Assembly: GCA_003427395.1 (NCBI GenBank)
Contig: BFEA01000115.1
Coordinates: forward strand, 551,384 to 572,608
From: Chara braunii
Taxonomy: Eukaryota; Streptophyta; Charophyceae; Charales; Characeae
Length of the DNA: 21,225 bases
Direction: 5' to 3'
Each line of letters opens with the position of its first letter. Position 1 is the stretch's first letter. Under the pieces are notes generated by a model, which saw only the letters and a list, made by a program, of their open reading frames with translations, was not told the origin of the DNA and did no database searches. Both the position numbers and the translations under genes were made by a program. Below are positions 9,161 to 18,165 of the stretch, piece after piece.

Positions 9161-10489
9161 AATGATCTCACATGCAGTTGTCATCAAATAAGCTCAACAT
9201 AGAATGTTTAACAGGTTTCCAATTACGCATGAGTAGCGAGTACCAAGGGAACAACCAACTTGTTTTATTTCAATAATTTTCACAACTGAAAAGTCTGGTC
9301 ACTCTTCCTACAGCTCAACAACGTGCATCCTACGACAACTTCAGATATGTGTCTCGATAATCTCTCGCTCTTTCCTTTTCTTAGTATGTACATGATATCT
9401 CTCTTCCTTTAGTATGTACACACTCTCTTCCCTCTTTTCCCTGAATACACCAGCCTCCTCGGTCTCAAGCGGCTAAGGTCGCCTTCCACTTCGTCGCCTC
9501 CAATTTGCTTCACGTTGTCCTCCTCGTTACCACAGGCCACGGGGTCGAGATGGTCGCACAAGCCGCGGAGTGCTTCCACAACATGCAACTCCGAATGAAT
9601 TGCCAAGACACTGTGCTTGCTTATATAGTTGCATGGATTGGGTTGGTCTGCCGGTACCGCTACCGAGCACTTGCGCCTGTGTGCATCGTACTGCACGTTT
9701 CTTGGGTACCGGTGCCTTCCCGAAGGTGCTGCTGCAATGTTGGACTTTCGACTTTTGGACTTTTCGGGCTTGGCTTCTAGACTTTTCAGGCCCAACAGGT
9801 AGACTTCGACCTTTAGATCTTGGACCTGAAACTGCCCAAGACATGACCCCGTTGACCTGGGTAGCACGACCAATATGTTTGCGCCCCTTCGCGTTCCCAC
9901 ATTTGCACGAACAGCTCACGAACGCATTCAGGGGAACATAATTTTTTTTTAAATAAATAAATAAATAAAATTATTTTATTTTCGGTTTTTGATTTTAACT
10001 CATGTTTGGCTAAGAATTTGAACATAATTCCAAGACAAAAGTTGCTTGTATTGTTGTCTTACATGACATATATGTTTTCATAATTTTCGGAGATTTTTTT
10101 TTATGTTTGCATGCGAAGGGTTTTTGGTGCTAGTTCACGTTCGGGCGAACATGTTCGGGTTCGCGTCCGAACGCGAACATGGTGCTACGTAGCTGCTGAC
10201 TTGTAATGGGACTGAACTTATAAATTTGGCCAGAAGCTTCTGGATTTGGCCCCTGACCCTCAAGTTTTTAGCATTTTTTTTATAAGGGTTGTGTGGCCCT
10301 TAACTCCCTAAATTTGGTCAGGGCCTAAGGGCTCGAGATTTTTCGAGGCCCGACAGGGCCTGGCTAATAGTCACATGAATCCTCTCACTCCCGCCGGCCT
10401 TATTTTGAGGTCCTCCTAGAACACATCCTCACTGATTATACACAATTTGTTCTTGTTTCGCCCTCACGTAATAGGACAGAATGCGAGGG
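9161..10489. other. Intergenic DNA with small palindromes
   Basis: Apart from the 9409-9900 frame, it holds a TAAA/AAAT run at 9943-9980, a 32-bp imperfect palindrome with 14-bp arms of CATGTTCG/CGAACATG type (10150-10181, one mismatch) and a 14-bp perfect palindrome CCAGAAGCTTCTGG (10230-10243). Nothing coding is supported. Confidence 0.5.
9409..9900 (-). CDS. Unassigned open frame, 163 residues
   Basis: This frame is open for 163 codons in DNA of ordinary composition, apart from an internal stretch of GACTTTTGG-like repeats that encodes a Lys/Ser-rich segment (residues about 40-56). I see no signal peptide, membrane segment or known motif, and no splice or polyadenylation context was found. 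Frames on the other strand are also open over 90-120 codons, so chance is a serious alternative. It could be a fragment of a retroelement or of a spliced gene. Confidence 0.15.
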   Translation of the reverse strand: MGTRRGANILVVLPRSTGSCLGQFQVQDLKVEVYLLGLKSLEAKPEKSKSRKSNIAAAPSGRHRYPRNVQYDAHRRKCSVAVPADQPNPCNYISKHSVLAIHSELHVVEALRGLCDHLDPVACGNEEDNVKQIGGDEVEGDLSRLRPRRLVYSGKRGKRVCTY

Positions 10490-11265
10490 GTTGTTTCAAC
10501 TAGCTCATGTCTTGTAAACCAGTGATGCTCGTTGGGATCTTAGTAGGCAAATTGAACCCTATATTGTCTCATAGGTCTTCCTTTACTGCCCGTCTTAAAG
10601 ACATCTTCGACTACAATTCTATGAGCATTGAATTGGTCATCCATATCAGACGAGATCATTCGATCTACGTGAAGGGAAATCCTTAATAGTCACATTAGGT
10701 AATAACTTTGATTTATGGAACACAGGGTAAGTATTCAGGTGGGGTGGAATCTCTATAATATATGGTGACCCATTTGCGTCGCCCTTGACGTCTAAAATCT
10801 GCCATCATTATGATCCTCTATATGCATACAGTAGTTTTTGTGATATTCCTTCCTCAGGCACAAACTCTTTAGACTTTTCCCAAATAAGATCACCTACTCC
10901 GAACTGTGCACGGCGCAGATGCTTGTTAACTTGTTCGATCATATGGAATTGTCTTTTAGATGTTTCTCTGCAAGTCGTTGTAAGTCTTCTTATACAGGAT
11001 TGCAAATTCACGCATTTTGTGAGGCAATCTCCGAATTTGATCAGGCTTTAGACAATCTATGGGACTTCGACGTGTCCACCCTCTATGCAACTCATTAGGT
11101 GTCCTAGATGCAGTTAAGTGGACTAGGTTATTATAAGTGTTGACTACCTTAGCTAGGTGCTCGTCCCAATCTACCTGATAAGGGCGGATATACATTATTA
11201 ACACCTACTGTAGAAACTTGTACATCTGTTCAGTCTTGCCATTAGTCTTAGGGTGCCTACCTTAT
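10490..11265 (-). pseudogene. pol: Ty3-type retrotransposon pol 3' end: integrase, GPY/F-like, chromodomain-like
   Basis: Reading the minus strand, HPKTNGKTE near 11228-11260 corresponds to the HPQTDGQTE motif of integrase. After an in-frame stop comes YIRPYQVDWDEHLAKVV and TASRTPNELHRGW (about 11060-11190), the usual integrase C-terminal part. A frameshift near 10950-11000 leads to FGVGDLIW and KLLYAYRGS, a GPY/F-like module, then IIEIPPHLNTYPVFH (about 10700-10770). Finally RPMRQYRVQFAY, a stop, and DPNEHHWFTRHELVE (about 10490-10580) resemble a chromodomain tail. No reverse transcriptase, protease, gag or LTR was found, so this is a 5'-truncated, dead copy. Confidence 0.85.
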
Positions 11266-11269
11266 AATA

Positions 11270-12222
11270 TGGCTAGTTTCGAGCCATATACTTTCATCGG
11301 CTTTCACCAGTGCTCCCCTGTGCACCTTCTCTTTGTCATTAACCGGGTCCAGTGTCCCATAGATACAACCATATCTTCACAAATTGGGACAAACTAGGAA
11401 CTGGGCCCAGTGTCCCATAACGAGTACGTTCAGAAAACTTCATCAGAAAAATTCATGAAAATGAGACAAGCTACTAGAAAAATCTAATTGGCCAGAGGAT
11501 GGAAATTTAGAAATTGAGATACCGGGGCCATTACCCGGCTTTGGCTCGAAGAATTGGAGCTACTTCAGACATGTCTATGGCAACTTTCATGATTAAGCAG
11601 AATTCAGGAACGACTCAGAAAACCCCCCATCAACCAAATTTACCCCCCTCCGGTAAGACTGACTGCAACGGAGCCGCCATCTCTGCTGCTGCTATGCCAT
11701 ATGCCCATCCTGCCAACTAGCCCCTCACTGGTAGGACGCGTGATAACCCACCATCTTCTCCCACACTCCTTATTTTCTTTTTGAAGTACCTAAGGACTCT
11801 TACCGTCGCTCAAGAAGCATGAGAATAGGTTACAGAGGTCCTACGATTATTCCCAAACCCTCGAAATCCCACACCAACCCTTCCAATGTTCTCCAAAACT
11901 GTCGTGCTCCCTGCCGATCTCGTCTAGGTCTCACACCCCTACTTTCTGCTGGGTTACAGTGCAATTCGAATCACCCCTGCTCCAACAAGCATCGTCCCGG
12001 CAGCAACCCTTGGTTGTCCAGTGGAACGCCCACCCCAAGACATCCCCAGATCTCTCTACCAGACCTCACGGTCCTGCATCGTAGGTTACAGGGCAACACC
12101 CCAGCACCGGTCATCGTCGTTCTGGCATCGAACAACCGCAGATCACTGAGTATAACAACATTGAAACCGCCTAAGACGAGTTACTAGGGATTCCAGAGTC
12201 CTAAAAAACATTCCGAGGACCA
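11270..12222. other. No recognisable gene
   Basis: A 17-bp near-exact pair, GGGYCCAGTGTCCCATA, lies at about 11345 and 11403. Plus frames at 11514-11720 and 11819-12187 are rich in Pro, Ser, Thr and Asn and could be gag-like debris of the neighbouring retroelement, but no motif confirms this. Confidence 0.35.
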
Positions 12223-12810
12223 TTTTACAGATTGAAATTTGCTGTTTCAAATGAAGAATGAATTTTACATTCTTTTGATATAGGTTAGGCAAAGGAAAAT
12301 TTTTTCTCTCTTCTGATATAGGTTCTCGATATCCATACAAGAAGATGTGGTTATCGAGGTTACACCTTCCCTAAAAAAATGTCCTCAGATTGAGCAAAGG
12401 AAAAATTTTTCTCTCTTCTGATATAGGTTCTGACGATCACCCTAGACTCCATAACACTCTTACTTTGTGGTTATCGAGGTTACACCTTCCCTAAAAAAAC
12501 GAACCGCCTAGAGCATGCCTCACAGGCCACCTCCTTGCCTTCTCTCCCCAACCGCTAGAGCTGATCCCACCCAAAATCAGCCTAGCCTAGAAAAAGACAA
12601 ACCCTTAATACAAATTGAAATTTGCTGTTGAAATTTGCTATTTCAAATGAAGAATGAACCTCTCTAATCCCAAAGGAAGACATAAATACACCGCATAAAC
12701 ACCCAGGCAAAACTTCAGAATCAGACAATTTCAGCGATAAAGAATCGAGACCAGGAAGTTGAATTTTACAGATTGAAATTTACTGTTTCAAATGAAGAAT
12801 GAATTTTAGA
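12223..12810 (+). repeat. Three copies of a 45-bp hairpin-forming motif
   Basis: ATTGAAATTTGCTGTTTCAAATG plus AAGAATGAA occurs at about 12230-12263, 12613-12656 and 12771-12802. Each can fold on TTGAAA/TTTCAA arms. The middle copy has an internal duplication of TTGAAATTTGCT. The copies are unevenly spaced and interleaved with the 12.3-12.5 kb duplication. Confidence 0.7.
12289..12500 (+). repeat. ~105-bp direct duplication in AT-rich DNA
   Basis: Units 12289-12380 and 12393-12500 both start GCAAAGGAAAA, contain TTTTTCTCTCTTCTGATATAG, and end with GTGGTTATCGAGGTTACACC followed by TTCCCTAAAAAAA. The middles differ in length. Probably remains of a transposon with internal repeats; nothing coding. 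Confidence 0.8.
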
Positions 12811-13704
12811 ACTGAAAGTTGAATCCAAGTAGGGAATATGACTTTGAAGCTCCACATAGGTAATCACGATAGAAAAATTATTCTGATGTCCGACCGGACT
12901 TTCCACTCTGATTTCCAGAACACAAGGTTCAGAAAATCGCTCAGACCGCTAATCATGAAGATGCTAAACGAAATGATTTCATAGGAACAACCAGGAATAC
13001 ACCATAGAAACAATAAACTGGTAGCTCAATTATTAGATCGTCATCATTTGATGTGCATTAAGAATAAGGACATAGAAAAACCGAACAGGTAATGCAAAAT
13101 CGATCAAAACATCATGAAAAAAAACAAATTGAAAAATCAGAATTAAGCAACCAAAACACGCCAAAGTTCAGCGTTAAAAAGAAGGCATCAAAACAAACAA
13201 AATCTATCTAACAATCTCCTCGTTAAAAATCTCATCAAGGTAAAAATGAAGAGGAAAACCCAGCTTACCCTTGACATCCCTAAATGCACCACCCCCTCTC
13301 TCCAAACCTCACCTCCTCACATCATCGGCTCTCAAGCAACTCGGCCGCCTGTGAATGACAACCATTCAACCCACCAAATAGACCGAACGATGTTGATAAC
13401 AGAACCGCAATTAGGATTGCCTTCACAACATACCACACCACGTCGCGAGACTAAACCGCCGCGCAAGCCACCCGCCCCTCGCAGATAGCCCAAAGAGATG
13501 GGAGGGTGTCCTTGTTGCAGACGTCACCCACCTATAGGAAACTTTTCTCCCGCATTCCTCCTCCCCCCTTTTTCCTTGTAGCACTCTCCTTCCAACTCAT
13601 GGAACCCTGCCTACCTCCCCTTTCTCCCTCCCCCAGTATTCCTCTCCAGATGCACTGCCCAACGACGTCCAGACACGCTCCTCCATGCCCCATGATCCCA
13701 CTCC
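12811..13704. other. AT-rich DNA with an unassigned 80-codon frame
   Basis: The stretch to 13245 is A-rich and stop-dense. A plus frame 13246-13488 encodes a basic Pro/Thr-rich peptide starting MKRKTQLTL and ending in Arg/Pro/Lys repeats; no family is recognised. 13500-13704 is C-rich low complexity. Confidence 0.3.
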
Positions 13705-13708
13705 CACC

Positions 13709-14004
13709 AACTGACATTTCGTTAAAACTGACATTTTTTTCTAAATTCACGAAATTGAGCGTACCAAAAAACAACATTTTTTAGTGTTTTTTTGTCCCCA
13801 TGACGTTGGATGATCAGATCATCGGGTGTCGTGGCGACTCCCGATGATATGACCATCAGATGTATGTTAACGGTACTTTACATTGAGGTACATCAGATGG
13901 ACAAAGTGAGATAACCATTTTGTCACCCCATGAGCAATGAAATTTTGACTAAGTCCACTTTCGTGAATTTAGAAAAAAATGTCAGTTTTAACGAAATGTC
14001 AGTT
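13709..14004. mobile_element. 296-bp element with perfect 46-bp terminal inverted repeats
   Basis: The left arm (13709-13754) and right arm (13959-14004) are exact reverse complements over 46 bp. Each arm contains an internal direct duplication of AACTGACATT. CACC flanks both ends (13705-13708, 14005-14008), a possible 4-bp target duplication. The interior has a CATCGGG/CCCGATG stem at about 13828-13854 and no coding frame. The superfamily is not recognised; long TIRs with internal repeats suit a foldback or Mutator-like derivative, but the short duplication does not suit Mutator. Confidence 0.8.
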
Positions 14005-14526
14005 CACCTCCTCCTCGCGTCAATCTTGCCATTGAAGCGCCCCAGCCGCTCTTCGCCGGCCCTAGACGCCACTTTATCTCTGCCAGCGGTTCATTGTATC
14101 ACTCCTATTTGGATGGAATCTTGGTGCATTTCAGCTCTCTGATTTGTACATGACTATCTGGACTTCTGCATGATTTCGCAACTTAGCCCACCTAATCAAC
14201 TAAGTGTAGGTGCCCAGCAGACCGACCATTCTTACTGTTGCCCTTATTGATAGCGAGAAGCCTGCAGAAAGTGAAAGAGGGAGTTGCTTTTGGGCAGGAA
14301 ATTTGCCCAACAACAAGTTCCGTTTTCATTTTTTGCAGGCTACTCGTGAAGCGATCAGGGCAGGGATCTGGAGTTGGCCATTCTGTTGCTATATTTTCCT
14401 AATGCCTAAATTTAAGCTGGGTAATGGTCCCAGTATTTGTTTTCTTGGCTTGTTTGTGGAGGCCTTCTTTCTTTCTTTTTTCAAGGCTAATTCTTTAAGC
14501 CCAACCAATTCGATTACCTGTCAAGG

Positions 14527-14681
14527 GTCACGACACACGAAACGAAAACGAAACGAGTGCATCTGCCCACGAGAGGTGGCAAAATACACTCGTTACTGTT
14601 TATAGCAAACCGACAAACCTGGCCATTTTCTGCAGGAAGATGCACTCGTTTCGTTTTTCGTTTCCTGTCCCGTGCGGTGAC
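14527..14681. mobile_element. 155-bp foldback element with CGAAAC-repeat arms
   Basis: The left arm starts GTCACGACAC and continues through GAAACGAAAACGAAACGAG to TGCATCT (about 14527-14563). The right arm is its inverse with a few changes (about 14638-14681). The arms frame about 75 bp of unrelated sequence. No clear target duplication was seen, so the ends are approximate. Confidence 0.6.
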
Positions 14682-14848
14682 GTTCAAAATCTGGACAGGA
14701 TGACGTTTTTTAATCCTATCCCTGCATTGACCGCGGGGGAGGTCCATGACGCGTTGCGCACTGGATTCGGGTCGAAGTGTTGGTGAGGGGCAGCGGAATT
14801 AGGAGATATATGCGCCTCGGGGGCGGGGCACACAACTGGCATTGATGC

Positions 14849-15086
14849 GGACAAACATCTTGGAGGCGAGCCATCTGATATGGGGGCATTTTTTTTTTGT
14901 GTTGTTTTCCACCGTTGGCCATGATCGCTGTGTGTCTCGTCTGTGGTTTTGTATCTCCCCTTTCTTTTGTTTTCATTTTTTCTTTTCCGTCCTTCTTTTT
15001 TCATTTCTCGCGCAGCTGTCTTTTTGTGGCCCCCAGTAGGCCGTTGTTGTTTCTTTGGACGAACATCTTGGAGGAGAGCCATCTGA
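14849..15086 (+). repeat. 30-bp direct repeat pair
   Basis: GGACRAACATCTTGGAGG followed by a GAGCCATCTGA segment occurs at 14849-14878 and 15057-15086, flanking T-rich DNA. This could be a pair of short element ends or a fragment of a longer dispersed repeat. No gene was seen between them. Confidence 0.7.
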
Positions 15087-15199
15087 AAATTAATGGAGTG
15101 TGTGGTCACCCACTGCATTTGTTATTTCTGCGAGCGGAACCCACACCACGGGCACTTAGCTCGTTGTCATTATAGTGCTACATAGCCGCCACATCCGTG

Positions 15200-15503
15200 C
15201 TGAAGCCTCCAACGAGGGAACATGCGGGAGCTGCACCCATCAGCAGGTGCTATACTTGGTACGGCAGGTGGACGGGTTAGCTGGTTGCAACAGGACCAAG
15301 GCCAGTCACTGTGCCTCCCCTCTGGTCCCCTCCCACTATGAACATCAGCAGTCTCTGTTGAATCCCACTCTAGGGAACGAACGGCATATCTGCAGGTGGC
15401 GGCCACCAGGCATTCCCAGGAAGGTACATGAGGCCAATGGGGATTGAACCCAAGACCTCCTGAATGCCACCTGTGTGCCTTACCAACTGAGCTAGGCCCG
15501 TGG
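15200..15503 (-). mobile_element. tRNA-derived SINE, minus strand
   Basis: Read on the minus strand, TAGCTCAGTTGG (15483-15494) is a perfect A box and GGTTCAATCCC (15440-15450) a near-perfect B box, 33 bp apart. The head could fold like a tRNA. The body is homologous to the copy at 425-660, sharing the segments around 15337-15351 (TATGAACATCAGCAG on plus) and 15404-15434. No A-rich tail is visible, so the 3' end is truncated or unresolved. It lies head-to-head with the SINE starting near 15534. Confidence 0.7.
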
Positions 15504-15533
15504 ATTTTTGGACATTCATTAAAATTGGAAAGA

Positions 15534-16031
15534 TACTTGAGCTCAGTTGGTTAGGCACGCAAGTGGCATTCAGTAGGTTGTGGGTTCAAGCCCCATGGCC
15601 GCCTGCGGCGCACTTAGTGCCAACGGACTGTGATAGTCCTCTGGATATCCCTGATCGGTATTAGCGGGGTCTATGACCAACACGGGTGTGAGTGCGGGTG
15701 TGAGTGGGTTATGTGGGGTGTGTGGGAGAGTGTTGGCCATAGCCTCTGCTGCTACTCGATGAGAGGTGGGGGACGATGAGAAAGGGAGGCGCAGCTACTG
15801 GCAAAATGGTCGGTCTTTGCGTTAGCCGGACCCCCACCGGCCGCCCCACCCCCCGAGGGGCAACATGAATTACCTCGTTTGCGAGGCCCTATGCTTGCAG
15901 AGGTCCCCTCTATATAGTCGTAGGTAGGTAGGTAGTGTGAGGTGAATTTGCGAGAGGAATAAAAAGAAAAAAAAATGGAACGATACAGAGAAGATTAGCA
16001 TGGGCCCGGCTAAAAAAAACAAAAAAACAAA
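15534..16031 (+). mobile_element. tRNA-derived SINE ending in A-rich tail and U6 fragment
   Basis: A pol III promoter is visible: A-box-like GAGCTCAGTTGG at 15539-15550 (11 of 12 consensus bases) and B-box-like GGTTCAAGCCC at 15583-15593, spaced as in a tRNA. The tRNA-like head matches the minus-strand copy at 15420-15500 (shared GGCATTCAG and neighbouring bases). The body runs through a GGTA-repeat and an A-rich stretch at 15958-15975, then the U6 piece and a second tail of A-runs broken by single C. The body differs from the other SINE copies, so this may be a separate subfamily. End points are approximate. Confidence 0.65.
15976..16003 (+). pseudogene. U6: U6 snRNA fragment (28 nt exact) at the 3' end of a SINE
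   Basis: The sequence starting TGGAACGATACAGAG and ending AGATTAGCATGG matches the central region of U6 spliceosomal RNA, which is almost invariant in eukaryotes, including the ACAGAG box that contacts the 5' splice site. It lacks both the 5' stem-loop and everything after CATGG, so it is not a gene. It is flanked by A-rich runs (15961-15975 and 16011-16031), the form expected for a retrotransposed chimera made by template switching during target-primed reverse transcription. Confidence 0.88.
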
Positions 16032-16324
16032 AAAAAAGGAAGAAGAAAGGAGAGTGCATTTTCACGCAGACGTACTGAAACAAGGAGTTGTTTACTGGTA
16101 GATGGACGTAATGGCGGAGATATACATCCCGGTGCGCCCGTGAACACGGTTACATCCATCTCCCTCTCTCTCCCACTCCCCCTCTCCCCCCTCCCCCGCC
16201 CTCCCCCTTCCCCTATCCCCCCCTCTGTTGTCTGTTGTGCATCTGGTGAGGAGTGGAGCGCGGCGCACACACATGCACACATGCCGCTCGCGTGACGGGT
16301 AGGGAGGAGGACGGCTCGACAGTG

Positions 16325-16449
16325 ACGAATATAAAAGTGAGTTTGCGGCCATCCGGTCGTCAAACCTCCGAGCGTCACTGAAGAGCGTACGAGGTGATTC
16401 CACTTTTTTTCCGGGCAAGGTGGGTCATGACGCTGGCAATGCGCGCTCG
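16325..16449 (-). repeat. Dispersed repeat R2, copy 2 (inverted)
   Basis: Inverted copy of 27-150. The outer GTTTG/CAAAC stem is kept while the inner GGCC stem is partly changed. A TG-rich tract follows on the minus strand near 16260-16285, as at copy 1, suggesting the element either carries or seeds microsatellites. Confidence 0.75.
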
Positions 16450-16635
16450 CTTCCATAACATTCTTTGTTCCTTCCTTTTGCCGCCCCCTGTTCCTCGCCC
16501 TCAAAGTTCAGCGCTGCGAGTATTATCTCTGCTCCTGGCGCCCGTCTCATCTCCTGGTCTCTCTGTTTTTCTTTTTCTTAGTCAAGAGTCTGCTGTCACA
16601 TCTTTCGCGTAGGAGCTAATATCACTCACACATAC

Positions 16636-16640
<5 letters not shown>

Positions 16641-16705
<65 letters not shown>

Positions 16706-16865
16706 TGTGTGTATGTGTGTGTGTGTGTGTGCGTGTGTGTGGGTGTGTGTGTGCGCGCGTGTTTGGGTTGTTTTTGGGGGTATGGAGAGAGGGAGGCGTC
16801 GGAGGGGGCAGAAGTAGGAGGGAGAGGGAGGAAGGGAGGGCGAGATACACACACAGAGAGAGATA

Positions 16866-16940
<75 letters not shown>
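16641..16940 (+). repeat. Long (GT)n, then G-rich spacer, then (GA)n
   Basis: GT with scattered changes runs to about 16755, a purine-rich spacer follows, and a near-perfect (GA)n occupies 16871-16940. The minus strand of the GA tract is all pyrimidine and could form a triplex. Confidence 0.95.
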
Positions 16941-16942
<2 letters not shown>

Positions 16943-17145
16943 TTTCCGGGGTTTCCTTGACTCAATTTTCGTTTATCTGTTTTTGCTTGTTTGAGGTTCG
17001 TTCCAGGATAGCTGGCGCAATGTACGGCCAGAAGGTGCCAATTTCAACTCACTTCTTAGGGGACAGACAGCGCATGCAGGAATAGACAAGAGCGCTGTTT
17101 TGATGTCGAGAGTGCATTAGCGTTTTCAAACATCTTATAACTCCT

Positions 17146-17178
17146 GCGATGATTGTCCAGATGTGATCGTGTCTACGA

Positions 17179-17214
<36 letters not shown>

Positions 17215-17370
17215 GGGGAGAGAGAGAGAGGTGAACGGAGAGGGAGGGAGTGGGAGAGAGAGACCGGGTAGAGAGAGCGGTCTCGGATGATTGTCCAGCT
17301 GTGATCGTGTCTGACAGACATCTGCGATGAGTTGTCCAGATGCGATCAGGTCTACGATGTCAGACAGAGA
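17146..17370 (+). repeat. Three ~37-bp units interrupted by microsatellite
   Basis: GATGATTGTCCAG followed by ATGTGATCGTGTCTACGATG recurs with changes at 17146-17181, 17284-17320 and 17322-17370. Units 1 and 3 lead into GT/GA or CAGACAGAGA runs, and (GT)n(GA)n separates unit 1 from unit 2. This suggests a unit-plus-microsatellite duplicating together. Confidence 0.75.
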
Positions 17371-17780
17371 GATAGAGGGGGGGGTGCAGAGAGAGGGAGG
17401 GAGGGAGGGGGACAGAGAGTGGTCGGTCCATACCGGGCGTCCACTATTTCCGACCATAGGTTTCCCCTTCAGCTTTCGTTCTTGGCACTCCTGTTTTTTT
17501 TTCTGCCCTTATTCTTCGATCCTGGTTTATGGCGAGGACGGCTATGGTGATGATGAAAATGGTGATAGCAGTCATGCCCCCTGGGCGTGGCGAACCTAAG
17601 GCCAATACGATTGTGACGATCGTTTGTCAGAGTGAAGCTATGAATGGGCAGAATGGATGCGGTTGCTTGCATGGTTTCGTCTCTGCGCACGAACGCCAGC
17701 GAGGGATGCCTCGATCTGCAGCCGGGGTGTGTCTCTTTCTTTTCTCTCCTTGGGTCTCGTGCTCTCATACTTGGCAAAAG

Positions 17781-17886
17781 GTGAGCGATAGGAGTGTTCG
17801 AGCTATTCATGGCATGTGGCTTAGGAGTCACTGTTGGAGTTGATAATGGTGACGCTAACCACATGTTGTTCGCTGCACTGCTCCCT

Positions 17887-17982
<96 letters not shown>

Positions 17983-18016
17983 CTGTGCGTCTCCTGTGGT
18001 TGTCTTGTTGCCGCAG
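17781..18016 (+). other. Possible 5' UTR intron with a (CT)n polypyrimidine tract
   Basis: A good donor, AAAAG|GTGAGC, lies at 17780/17781 and a plausible acceptor, CCGCAG|AG, ends at 18016, 75 bp before the ATG. The (CT)n run at 17889-17970 sits between them and would act as an extreme pyrimidine tract, although (GT)n follows it. No coding frame is shared across this interval, so it would be a leader intron. This is inference from splice consensus only. Confidence 0.3.
17889..17982 (+). repeat. (CT)n(GT)n microsatellite upstream of the cysteine-rich gene
   Basis: About 40 CT units and six GT units about 110-200 bp before the ATG. Its place inside a possible leader intron or promoter makes length variation potentially relevant to expression. 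Confidence 0.95.
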
Positions 18017-18090
18017 AGATCGGTATTTGGCAATCGGAAGACTTGCTGTCCGAAGCATAGCTGTTGAGTCCAAAGCACTTTTTGGCAAAG

Positions 18091-18165
18091 ATGGGTCAGT
18101 TTTCGGCAGCCTTGGCCGTTGTGAGCTTGGTCCTGCTTGCTAGTGTCCTCCACGTCGCAGATGCC
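18091..18165 (+). other. Signal peptide of the cysteine-rich repeat protein
   Basis: Codons 1-25 encode a short polar start, a hydrophobic core rich in Ala, Val and Leu, and an A-D-A end that fits the small-residue rule at -3 and -1. The next residues (TGTK) lead directly into the first cysteine. Secretion is therefore inferred with good confidence; final destination (wall, vacuole, outside) cannot be told. Confidence 0.85.

Noticed and set aside
8833-9202. Cys/Val-repeat and Thr/His-repeat frames in GT tracts
   Set aside because: Pure translations of microsatellite; the same applies at 16622-17085, 19657-20058 and 5792-6049.
11085-11105. CTAATGAG on the minus strand, resembling the variant hammerhead core
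   Set aside because: It encodes the PNE of a conserved integrase stretch and lacks GAAA and stems.
12230-12810. Possible CRISPR-like array because of three similar 45-bp motifs
   Set aside because: Spacing is irregular, units diverge, and the context is eukaryotic transposon DNA.
15420-15600. Functional tRNA genes
   Set aside because: A and B boxes are present but acceptor stems do not pair and the heads continue into SINE bodies.
15882-15889. CGAGGCCC as the end of another GGGCCTCG element
   Set aside because: No matching inverted partner or flanking duplication was found; it lies in the SINE body.
18064-18090. Upstream TTG start for the cysteine-rich gene
   Set aside because: A eukaryotic gene with an ATG nine codons later that opens a good signal peptide does not need a TTG start.
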